5,159 nucleotides of DNA from an uncultured Collinsella sp. (GTDB lineage Bacteria; Actinomycetota; Coriobacteriia; Coriobacteriales; Coriobacteriaceae), in NCBI GenBank assembly GCA_900547805.1, contig URIE01000121.1:1-5159 (forward strand), read 5' to 3'. Shown here in pieces: positions 1 to 5,159 of the stretch. The notes under the pieces were generated by a model, which saw only the letters and a program-made list of their open reading frames with translations, was not told the origin of the DNA and did not search any database. The position numbers were made by a program, and so were the translations under genes. How positions within the stretch are numbered: the first letter of the stretch is position 1; every line of letters starts with the position of its first letter.

Positions 1-70
1 TTTTCAAGCAGAAGACGGCATACGAGATTGCCTCTTGTCTCGTGGGCTCGGAGATCTGTATAAGAGACAG
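1..70 (+). other. Illumina P7 / Nextera i7 adapter contamination (not genomic)
   Basis: Bases 5-28 are the Illumina P7 flow-cell sequence, 29-36 are an 8-base index TGCCTCTT (as I recall, Nextera i7 N711), 37-51 are the Nextera read-2 arm GTCTCGTGGGCTCGG, and 52-70 are the Tn5 mosaic end. The mosaic end matches AGATGTGTATAAGAGACAG except for C instead of G at base 56. The parts lie in the correct library order, so the insert begins at 71. The leading TTTT is the complement of the A run often seen when a short-insert read runs off the end of P7, so this contig end was probably extended through a read-through. It should be trimmed; ORFs that run into it are artefacts. Confidence 0.97.
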
Positions 71-145
71 GAGCAGGACAAGGCGCCACACATGGTCGAG
101 GACGTTCTGAAAACTAAGCTCGGCCCCCGCCGGACAGGTCCACCG
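71..145. other. 3' flank of asd, no firm gene
   Basis: These 75 bases lie between the adapter and the asd stop. On the minus strand, just after the asd stop, a short GC hairpin (CGGC, loop GGGG, GCCG; bases 132-121) is followed a few bases later by GTTTTC. This could be a weak terminator, but a 4-bp stem is poor evidence. A plus-strand frame stopping at TAA 115-117 could be the tail of a convergent gene, and an ATG at 93 on the minus strand could start a downstream gene, though it lacks a Shine-Dalgarno. Neither can be decided because the adapter cuts the sequence. Confidence 0.3.
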
Positions 146-1171
146 CTACTCGCAGAGCAGCTTAGCGATCTGGACGGCGTTGGTTGCCGCGCCCTTACGG
201 ATTTGGTCGCCGCAGCACCAGAAGGTGATGCCGCGCGCGGCCTCGGGGTTCGAGATGTCGCGACGCACACGGCCGACCCAGATCAGGTCCTGGTCGGAGG
301 TGTCCATCGGCATGGGGAAGCGATCGTGCGCATCCTCGGCACCCATATCGTCAACCAGCTTGACGCCCGGAGCGGCGGCCAGCGCAGCGCGGGCCTCCTC
401 GACCGTAATGTCGCGCTCAAACTCGAGCGTAATGCTCTCGGAGTGCGAACGCAGTACGGGCACGCGCACACAGGTGCAGTTCACGCGCAGCTCGGGCAGG
501 TGCATGATCTTACGGCCCTCGTTCTGCAGCTTCATCTCCTCGGAGGTAAAGCCTTCCTCCTTGACGCCGCCGATCTGCGGAATCAGGTTGCTCGCCAGCT
601 GGGCGGCAAACGCGCGCGGCTCGGGAATCTCCTCGCCGCGGCCCAGGGCGGCCAGCTGAGCCTCGAGCTCGGCCATACCGGGAGCGCCGGCACCCGAAGC
701 CGCCTGATACGTCGAGACGATCATGCGCTTCACACCGGCGAGCTGATGCAGCGGCCACGTGGGAACCAGGCCGATGATGGTCGCGCAGTTGGGGTTGGCG
801 ATAAGGCCGTGATGCCACTTGATATCGTCGGCATTGATCTCGGGCACGACCAGCGGCACCTCGGGGTCCATGCGGAAGGCATGGCTGTTATCGACCACGA
901 CGGCACCGCGCTTGACGGCCTCGGGCAGCAGCTCCTTGGCGATGTCGTCGCCGGCGGCGCCGAGTACGATATCGCAGCCCTCGAAGGCCTCGGGGCAAGC
1001 CTCTTCAATCACGATCCGCTCGCCGCGGAACTCGACGGTCTTGCCCGCGGAGCGTGCACTCGCCAGCAGCTTGAGCTTGCCGACCGGGAACTCCTGCTCA
1101 TTGAGGCACTCGAGCATCTGGGTGCCCACGGCTCCCGTCGCGCCCAAAATAGCAACCGTGTACTGTTTCAT
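146..1171 (-). CDS. asd: Aspartate-semialdehyde dehydrogenase
   Basis: This 341-residue enzyme reduces 4-aspartyl phosphate to aspartate 4-semialdehyde with NADPH, the branch point to lysine/diaminopimelate and to homoserine, threonine and methionine. It is cytosolic and normally a homodimer or homotetramer. The N-terminal NADP-binding loop GATGAVG is at residues 10-16. The catalytic cysteine is C129 in ANPNCAT, and the catalytic histidine is H243 in RSHSES. Phosphate/substrate-binding arginines are likely R100 (HAFRMDPE) and R236 (CVRVPV), with EEMKLQNEGRKI at 211-222 forming another substrate-side motif. Length and motifs fit a complete, active enzyme; the active-site cysteine argues against an inactive paralogue. 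I chose ATG 1171 because AAAGGGGG lies four bases upstream and the protein then starts MKQYTVAILGATG as usual; the GTG at 1258 would put the start inside a hairpin loop. It follows lysC on the same strand, 174 bases downstream. An AATAAT at 1226-1221 could be a -10 box, but no good -35 is visible, so read-through from lysC is equally possible. Confidence 0.96.
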   Translation of the reverse strand: MKQYTVAILGATGAVGTQMLECLNEQEFPVGKLKLLASARSAGKTVEFRGERIVIEEACPEAFEGCDIVLGAAGDDIAKELLPEAVKRGAVVVDNSHAFRMDPEVPLVVPEINADDIKWHHGLIANPNCATIIGLVPTWPLHQLAGVKRMIVSTYQAASGAGAPGMAELEAQLAALGRGEEIPEPRAFAAQLASNLIPQIGGVKEEGFTSEEMKLQNEGRKIMHLPELRVNCTCVRVPVLRSHSESITLEFERDITVEEARAALAAAPGVKLVDDMGAEDAHDRFPMPMDTSDQDLIWVGRVRRDISNPEAARGITFWCCGDQIRKGAATNAVQIAKLLCE

Positions 1172-1245
1172 GCTTCCCCCTTTAAAGGTTTTGGCTTTTG
1201 CCCGCACGCCGAGCAGGCTGATTATTGTTGCCAGTGTATACAAGA

Positions 1246-1272
1246 ACGGGGCGGGCACGAAACCCGCCCCGT
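1246..1272 (-). terminator. GC-rich hairpin between lysC and asd, possible terminator or attenuator
   Basis: A perfect 10-bp inverted repeat (ACGGGGCGGG at 1246-1255, CCCGCCCCGT at 1263-1272) encloses a 7-base loop. Read on the minus strand it lies downstream of the lysC stop and is followed by TTCTTGTAT, a poor U tract. It is very stable, but the weak tail makes it an uncertain intrinsic terminator; it could reduce transcription into asd or stabilise the 3' end of the lysC message. A second arm at 1294-1300 can pair with the same partner (see findings). Confidence 0.5.
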
Positions 1273-1294
1273 CGAAACGAAACCGAAACGAAAC
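1273..1294. repeat. Tandem 11-mer, two perfect copies
   Basis: The 11-mer CGAAACGAAAC occurs twice in direct succession (1273-1283 and 1284-1294), giving four CGAAA units. A fifth CGAAA sits in the loop of the adjacent hairpin (1258-1262). On the lysC-asd transcript strand these read as GTTTCG repeats. Function unknown. Confidence 0.85.
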
Positions 1295-1303
1295 GCCCCG
1301 CCG

Positions 1304-1333
1304 TAGATTTTTGCGACATGACCCAAAAATCTA
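1304..1333. repeat. 30-base near-perfect palindrome after lysC
   Basis: Arms TAGATTTTTG (1304-1313) and CAAAAATCTA (1324-1333) are perfectly complementary, and the symmetry continues through the 10-base centre CGACATGACC, so 13 of 15 base pairs match (mismatches C1314/C1323 and A1316/A1321). It begins 12 bases after the lysC stop on that strand. It is AT-rich, unlike its surroundings, and lacks a following U tract, so it is not a standard terminator. It could be a protein-binding site, an mRNA 3' stem, or one copy of a dispersed palindromic repeat. Confidence 0.75.
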
Positions 1334-1345
1334 GCGAGATAGCAG

Positions 1346-2734
1346 CTACTTGTGGAGCGCGGCCAGGGCAGGATCGACCGGCGCGGGAGCCTCCAGGTCG
1401 GAGACCTTCACAATGCCGTTCTCATCGGAGAAGGCACGGTAAATGGTCCGAATCGCCAGATCGAAGTCCTTCTCCTCCACGCCAATGATGATGTTGATCT
1501 CGTCACAGCTCTGTGAAATCATGCGCACGCTCACGCCGGCCTGGCCGAGCATGCCAAACAGGTGGCCCGAGATACCTGCGCGGCCGCGCAGGTTACGACC
1601 GACGGTCGCGATGAGCGCCAAGCCCTCGACAACCTCGATCTCGAGCGGTTCGACCTCCTGCTGGATGTCACCCACGAGTGAGTACAGCGAATCGTGCACA
1701 TCCTGCTCCTGCACCACGGCGCCAAAGCGGTCGACGCCGGTGGGCATATGCTCGACGGAAACGTCATAGCGTTCGAACACCGAAAGTGCACGGCGCATAA
1801 AGCCGACACGGGGCTTGGTGCGGTCGCGGGCAACGTTGATGGCGACAAAGCCGCGCTTGCCGGTCACGCCGGTAATGATAGGCTCCGCCTCACCCTCGTC
1901 GGCCGTCTCGCTAATGATGGTGCCGGGGTCCTGCGGCGCATTGGTGTTCTTGATGACCAGCGGAATACCCGCCTCGCGCACGGGGAACACGGCCTCCTCG
2001 TGCAGAACGCTCGCGCCCATGTACGAAAGCTCGCGCAGCTCCTCGTAGGTAACGCGCGCAATGGGCTGAGCCTCGGGAACAATACGCGGATCGGCAGAAT
2101 AGAAGCCCGAAACGTCGGTCCAGTTCTCGTACAGGTCGGCGCCCAAGCACTTGGCCAGAATGGCGCCGGAAATGTCTCCGCCGCCACGGTCGAGCAGCTT
2201 GATCTGGCCCTCACGGGTTGCACCATAGAAGCCGGGCATGACAAAGCCGCCCTGCTGGCCGTACTCCTGCACCAGCTCGGAGGTGCGATTCATGCTGAGC
2301 GAACCGTCATGATGGAACGCCACGACCGTCGCGGCATCCAGGAACGGCAGGCCCAGGTACTCGGCCATCAGACGGGCGGTAAAGTACTCGCCGCGGCTCA
2401 CGAGTTCCTCGGTGGAGTAGCCACCGGAACGGGCGCGCTCGGCAAAGGCCGCGAACTCCTCGCGGATGGGATAGGTGAGCTCCAGCTCGTCAGCGATATC
2501 AAAATAGCGCTGGCCAATGTCCTCGAGCAGCTCCTCGCACGACACGTGGTACTTAACGTGTGCGTTAACCAAGTAGAGCAGGTCGGTCACCTTGGTATCG
2601 CCCTTAAAGCGGCGACCGCAGGCAGAAACCACCACAAAACGGCGGGCAGGGTCGGCATCGACGATGGCCTTGATCTTCTTAAAGTGTTCGGCGTCGGCGA
2701 CCGACGAGCCGCCAAACTTGGCAATCTTAATCAT
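1346..2734 (-). CDS. lysC: Aspartokinase with C-terminal ACT domains
   Basis: This 462-residue monofunctional aspartate kinase phosphorylates L-aspartate with ATP, the committed step of the lysine/threonine/methionine pathway. The amino-acid kinase domain covers about residues 1-275: KFGGSS at 6-11 with catalytic K6, SRGE at 113-116, GGGD at 184-187, and the nucleotide-site block from TDVSG (206-210) to ADPR (214-217). Two ACT regulatory domains follow, at about 288-370 and 375-437, including VGRNLRGRAGISG at 378-390 and the QSCDEINIII strand. ACT domains in this family bind lysine and/or threonine for feedback inhibition; which effector acts here cannot be read from sequence. There is no fused homoserine dehydrogenase, and the length is typical of the longer stand-alone class. 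ATG 2734 gives the normal MIKIAKFGGSS start. The best Shine-Dalgarno, GAAAGG, is rather far upstream (about 13 bases). It is transcribed away from thrC and towards asd. Confidence 0.96.
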   Translation of the reverse strand: MIKIAKFGGSSVADAEHFKKIKAIVDADPARRFVVVSACGRRFKGDTKVTDLLYLVNAHVKYHVSCEELLEDIGQRYFDIADELELTYPIREEFAAFAERARSGGYSTEELVSRGEYFTARLMAEYLGLPFLDAATVVAFHHDGSLSMNRTSELVQEYGQQGGFVMPGFYGATREGQIKLLDRGGGDISGAILAKCLGADLYENWTDVSGFYSADPRIVPEAQPIARVTYEELRELSYMGASVLHEEAVFPVREAGIPLVIKNTNAPQDPGTIISETADEGEAEPIITGVTGKRGFVAINVARDRTKPRVGFMRRALSVFERYDVSVEHMPTGVDRFGAVVQEQDVHDSLYSLVGDIQQEVEPLEIEVVEGLALIATVGRNLRGRAGISGHLFGMLGQAGVSVRMISQSCDEINIIIGVEEKDFDLAIRTIYRAFSDENGIVKVSDLEAPAPVDPALAALHK

Positions 2735-2785
2735 GGGCTTGAGGTTACCTTTCTAAAAGCCTCTGCAAACCTGTTTTGCGCGCTC

Positions 2786-2801
2786 TGATACCATGGTTTC
2801 A
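2786..2801. promoter_or_regulatory. 16-base imperfect dyad, operator candidate
   Basis: TGATACCATGGTTTCA is a palindrome with seven of eight pairs complementary; the exception is T2789/T2798. It lies midway between the lysC and thrC starts and overlaps both weak -10 candidates, a position suited to a shared repressor. Binding is inferred from symmetry and position only; no regulator is encoded in the window. Confidence 0.35.
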
Positions 2802-2822
2802 CCGATTGGGACCAAGGCATCC

Positions 2823-2828
2823 GAGGAG
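2823..2828 (+). promoter_or_regulatory. Ribosome binding site that fixes the thrC start
   Basis: GAGGAG lies nine bases before ATG 2838. The in-frame ATG at 2793 sits inside the dyad and has no comparable site, so the downstream ATG is the better start. Confidence 0.8.
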
Positions 2829-2837
2829 CAGTGTTAT

Positions 2838-4355
2838 ATGGGAACTTATCATAGTACACGAGGACGCACTTTATCGTGCTCAAGTAAGGTGGCAATCCGT
2901 ACCGGCATCGCTCCCGACGGGGGTTTGTTTGTCTCGGACGAGCTGGGCACCCAGCAACTCGATATCAGCTCGCTTGCAGATAAATCGTACTTTGAAATCG
3001 CTCAAGATGTGTTGGGAATGTTACTGAATGATTACACAGCCGAAGAAATTTCGGCGTGTGTCGACGAGGCATACCGCGGCACGTTCGCGAGTGAAGAGGT
3101 CACGCCGCTCGTCAAGCTCGACGCAGCACCGGGCACCGACGCCCCTCAGACCTATGTGATGGAGCTCTTTGGCGGCCCCACGAGCGCCTTCAAGGACGTC
3201 GCCCTGCAGATGCTTCCCCGTCTGATGGCCCGCACCTCTGCCAAGGACGGCGGCGCCGAGCGCATCATGATCGTCACCGCCACGTCGGGCGACACGGGCA
3301 AGGCAGCACTCGCCGGCTTTGCCGACGCCCCGGGCACGGGCATCACCGTCTTTTATCCCGAGGGCAAGGTCAGCCGCGTCCAGAACCTGCAGATGTCCAC
3401 GCAGGAGGGCGACAACGTCGCCGTCTGCGGCATCCGCGGCAACTTTGACGACGCCCAGAGCGCCGTCAAGCGCATCTTTGCCGATAAGGAGCTTGCCGAG
3501 CGTCTGGAGGCCGCAGGCACGGTGCTTTCGAGTGCCAACTCCATCAACGTCGGCCGTCTGGTACCGCAGGTCGTCTACTACTTTGCCGCCTATGCGCAGC
3601 TGCTGCGCGCCGGCGCTATCGAGGCTGGCGACGCCGTAGAGTTCTGCGTGCCCACCGGCAACTTTGGCGATATCTTGGCCGGCTACTACGCCAAGCGCAT
3701 GGGTCTGCCCGTCGCCAAGCTCGTCGTGGCGAGCGACAAGAACAACGTGCTCGCTGACTTCCTGACCACCGGCGTTTACGACCGTAACCGCCCGTTCTTC
3801 ACGACCATCTCGCCGTCGATGGACATCCTTATCAGCTCCAACCTGGAGCGCATGCTGTACTTCCTGTCCGATGGCGACTGCGAGCTTGTTGCCGGCCTTA
3901 TGGAGCAGCTTGCCCAGACCGGCCGCTACGAGGTGCCCGCCGAGCTGCTGGCCAAGATCCAGAGCGTGTTTGGCTGCGGCTGGGCCAGCGAGGACGAGAT
4001 CCGCACTGCCATCAAGAGCTGCTGGGATGCGAACGGCTACGTGATTGACCCGCACACCGCTTGCGGCTATCACGTCTTTGAGCAGGTCGCTCCCGCCGAG
4101 GGCGCCAAGGCCCGCGTGCTGCTTTCGACCGCCAGCCCCTACAAGTTCCCGCGCGCCTGCTGCGACGCCCTGGGACTCGACGTTCCCGAGGACGACTTTG
4201 AGGCTATGCGCGTGCTCGAGCAGGCAACCAACACGGTTGCCCCGGTCCAGCTCGCCGAGCTCGAGTCCAAGCCCGTCCGCTTCGAAGACGTCTGCGACGT
4301 AGCCGACATGGCCAACTACGTAGAGCAGGCTGCAAAAAAGATGGCTACCAACTAA
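2838..4355 (+). CDS. thrC: Threonine synthase
   Basis: This 505-residue PLP enzyme converts O-phospho-L-homoserine and water to L-threonine and phosphate, the last step of threonine synthesis. The N-terminus GTYHSTRG followed by GIAPDGGLFV (23-32) is the usual opening of the long bacterial class. The PLP lysine is K119 in FGGPTSAFKD (111-120). TATSGDTGKAA (147-157) and the phosphate-cradle loop PTGNFGD (272-278) complete the fold-type II active site. Length fits the roughly 490-510 residue family. I chose ATG 2838 over an in-frame ATG 45 bases upstream because of GAGGAG at 2823-2828 and because the family motif starts here. The gene is divergent from lysC and followed by an intrinsic terminator and then thrB. 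Oddly, the first 75 codons use A/T third positions about half the time (37 of 75), against about 11 in the next 80. Confidence 0.97.
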   Translation: MGTYHSTRGRTLSCSSKVAIRTGIAPDGGLFVSDELGTQQLDISSLADKSYFEIAQDVLGMLLNDYTAEEISACVDEAYRGTFASEEVTPLVKLDAAPGTDAPQTYVMELFGGPTSAFKDVALQMLPRLMARTSAKDGGAERIMIVTATSGDTGKAALAGFADAPGTGITVFYPEGKVSRVQNLQMSTQEGDNVAVCGIRGNFDDAQSAVKRIFADKELAERLEAAGTVLSSANSINVGRLVPQVVYYFAAYAQLLRAGAIEAGDAVEFCVPTGNFGDILAGYYAKRMGLPVAKLVVASDKNNVLADFLTTGVYDRNRPFFTTISPSMDILISSNLERMLYFLSDGDCELVAGLMEQLAQTGRYEVPAELLAKIQSVFGCGWASEDEIRTAIKSCWDANGYVIDPHTACGYHVFEQVAPAEGAKARVLLSTASPYKFPRACCDALGLDVPEDDFEAMRVLEQATNTVAPVQLAELESKPVRFEDVCDVADMANYVEQAAKKMATN

Positions 4356-4366
4356 ACCCTTACTAG

Positions 4367-4396
4367 GCGCCGGCGAAAGCCGGCGCACCTTCTTTT
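4367..4396 (+). terminator. Intrinsic terminator of thrC
   Basis: A perfect 8-bp stem, GCGCCGGC (4367-4374) and GCCGGCGC (4379-4386), is closed by a GAAA tetraloop and followed by ACCTTCTTTT. It starts 11 bases after the thrC stop. This is a standard Rho-independent terminator, implying that thrB downstream is at least partly transcribed separately. Confidence 0.88.
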
Positions 4397-4412
4397 ATCA
4401 GATACTCACCGG

Positions 4413-4418
4413 GATAAT
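4413..4418 (+). promoter_or_regulatory. Possible thrB -10 box
   Basis: GATAAT matches TATAAT at five of six positions and lies between the thrC terminator and the palindromic element. No good -35 is seen; TTCTTT at 4390-4395 has 17-base spacing but matches poorly and overlaps the terminator tail. If used, the thrB leader would include the whole palindrome. Confidence 0.28.
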
Positions 4419-4434
4419 GACGAGCTGACATGCG

Positions 4435-4540
4435 GGTCTGCCTGTTTAGTTCGTCGCGAGTTCCGCACGAGCCGGAAAGCACTTAATGCGCTTTCCGAGC
4501 GAGCCAGGACTGCCCGAGCAGCGAACTAAACAGGCAGACC
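4435..4540. repeat. 106-base palindromic element with perfect 19-base inverted ends, before thrB
   Basis: The ends GGTCTGCCTGTTTAGTTCG (4435-4453) and its exact reverse complement (4522-4540) form a 19-bp stem. Inside, CGGAAAGC (4473-4480) pairs with GCTTTCCG (4490-4497) around a 9-base loop. AGTTCC (4459-4464) can pair with GGACT (4507-4511) with one bulged base, giving a long rod. A small CTGC-CCGA-GCAG hairpin (4510-4521) is an alternative. It has no room for a protein, no clear target duplication, and no T-box or known riboswitch motif. It could be a MITE/REP-type dispersed repeat or a structured thrB leader. The pattern resembles palindromes I associate with Collinsella genomes, but I cannot verify that here. 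Confidence 0.8.
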
Positions 4541-4555
4541 GCCCAGGAGATTCCC

Positions 4556-5159
4556 ATGATCAAGATCACCGTCCCAGCAACAAGCGCCAACTTGGGCATT
4601 GGCTACGACACCCTCGGCATGGCCGTCAGCCTCTACTCGCACTTCACCTTCGAGCGCGCCGACAAGCTCACCATCACGGGCTGCCCCGAGGAGTTCCAAA
4701 ACGAGAACAACCTAGTCTACGTAAGCTTTGTGGATGCGCTGGCCGCATGGGGCGAGCCGGCCTTCCCCGTCGCCATCGACATTCAGACTGACGTTCCCGT
4801 CGCTCGTGGCCTGGGTTCCAGCTCCACCTGCGTTGTCGCTGGCATTATGGCCGCCGCCGCGCTGACGGGCCACACCGTCGACCGCGCCGAACTCGTCCGC
4901 ATTGCCACCGAGGTCGAAGGGCATCCCGATAACGTCGCCCCCGCTATCCTGGGCGGCGCCGTCTGCTCCTTTACGCCGACCGATTCGCTCCCCCAGTGCC
5001 TGCGCTACGAGGTGAGCGATCGCCTGCGTTTTATTACCGTGATTCCGCCCTACGAGGTGCATACGAGCGAGGCGCGCAAGGTCGTGCCGCAGGAGGTTCC
5101 GCTCTCCACCGCCGTATGGCAGATGGGCCGCATCGCCGGCATGACGCGCGGTCTCGAGA
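4556..5159 (+). CDS. thrB: Homoserine kinase, N-terminal two thirds
   Basis: This GHMP-family kinase phosphorylates L-homoserine with ATP to O-phosphohomoserine, the substrate of the neighbouring ThrC. 201 codons are visible and the frame is open to the window edge; family members are about 300 residues, so roughly 100 are missing, including the C-terminal GHMP motif 3. The N-terminal motif PATSANLGIGYDTLG is at residues 7-21. The ATP phosphate-binding loop is RGLGSSS (84-90), followed by TCVVAGI in place of the more common AAIVAG. GHPDNVAPAILGG at 122-134 is the family substrate/ATP-side motif. ATG 4556 is preceded by AGGAG (4545-4549) at six-base spacing, and MIKITVPATSANLG is the usual start. 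The palindromic element ends five bases before the AGGAG. The family call is secure; completeness is not testable here. Confidence 0.95.
   Translation, partial: MIKITVPATSANLGIGYDTLGMAVSLYSHFTFERADKLTITGCPEEFQNENNLVYVSFVDALAAWGEPAFPVAIDIQTDVPVARGLGSSSTCVVAGIMAAAALTGHTVDRAELVRIATEVEGHPDNVAPAILGGAVCSFTPTDSLPQCLRYEVSDRLRFITVIPPYEVHTSEARKVVPQEVPLSTAVWQMGRIAGMTRGLE

Larger units (their letters stand above)
2735..2837. promoter_or_regulatory. Divergent lysC/thrC intergenic regulatory region
   Basis: The two genes start back to back here, so both promoters should lie in these 103 bases. Only weak candidates are visible: an extended -10-like TG-A-TACCAT (2786-2794) reading towards thrC, and TG-G-TATCAG (bases 2793-2785 on the minus strand) reading towards lysC. 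They overlap within the dyad at 2786-2801. Neither has a convincing -35. I see no T-box, lysine-riboswitch-like fold or leader-peptide ORF in this short space. Confidence 0.4.

Noticed and set aside
52..70. Tn5 mosaic end as evidence of a natural transposon
   Set aside because: It is joined to P7, an i7 index and the Nextera arm in library order, so it is a tagmentation product.
1172..1258. Upstream GTG start adding 29 residues to Asd
   Set aside because: The added residues precede the conserved N-terminus, and the start lies in the loop of the GC hairpin; ATG 1171 has its own Shine-Dalgarno.
35..1306. 423-codon plus-strand open frame over asd
   Set aside because: It begins in the adapter, runs antisense to asd, and has a low-complexity Gly/Ala/His/Arg-rich translation with no recognisable motif; it is a GC-rich mirror frame.
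2793..2837. Upstream ATG start adding 15 residues to ThrC
   Set aside because: That ATG is part of the 16-base dyad, has no Shine-Dalgarno, and precedes the family's normal start.
3021..4388. 455-codon minus-strand open frame antisense to thrC
   Set aside because: It mirrors a clear threonine synthase gene and crosses its terminator; no motif or start signal supports it. The 364-codon frame at 1694-2788 opposite lysC is rejected for the same reason.
4398..4555. T-box or known riboswitch ahead of thrB
   Set aside because: No T-box core sequence or recognisable aptamer was seen; the structure is a simple nested palindrome.
4643..4829. ThrB phosphate-binding loop variant (GLGSSST rather than GLGSSA) as a sign of altered function
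   Set aside because: The GLGSS core is intact, and the next positions vary within homoserine kinases (E. coli has GLGSSAC), so this is normal family variation.

Overview
The window is about 5.1 kb of GC-rich bacterial chromosome carrying the aspartate-to-threonine/lysine pathway. Protein style (clostridial/actinobacterial-type LysC, a long ThrC starting GTYHSTRGR), high GC and strong G/C third-position bias suggest a gut Actinomycetota of the Coriobacteriia, most like Collinsella. That assignment rests on recall and composition, not on a search. The first 70 bases are not biological: they are a complete Illumina P7/Nextera i7 adapter left on the end of the contig, so genome sequence begins at 71.

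Layout: the minus strand carries lysC (aspartokinase, 2734 to 1346) followed by asd (aspartate-semialdehyde dehydrogenase, 1171 to 146). The 174-base gap between them holds a near-perfect 30-base palindrome, a tandem 11-mer and a strong GC hairpin. The plus strand carries thrC (threonine synthase, 2838 to 4355), divergent from lysC across a 103-base region containing a 16-base dyad. ThrC ends in a clear intrinsic terminator. Then comes a 106-base palindromic element with perfect 19-base inverted ends, ending five bases before the ribosome binding site of thrB (homoserine kinase, 4556 to the window edge, incomplete).

Together the enzymes cover aspartate to aspartyl phosphate (LysC), to aspartate semialdehyde (Asd), then, after a homoserine dehydrogenase step not encoded here, homoserine to phosphohomoserine (ThrB) and to threonine (ThrC). 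The semialdehyde also feeds lysine/diaminopimelate synthesis.

I found no undescribed multi-gene system: the four genes are ordinary core metabolism. The points worth a second look are non-coding (the palindromic elements), a sharp codon-usage step inside thrC, and the adapter contamination.
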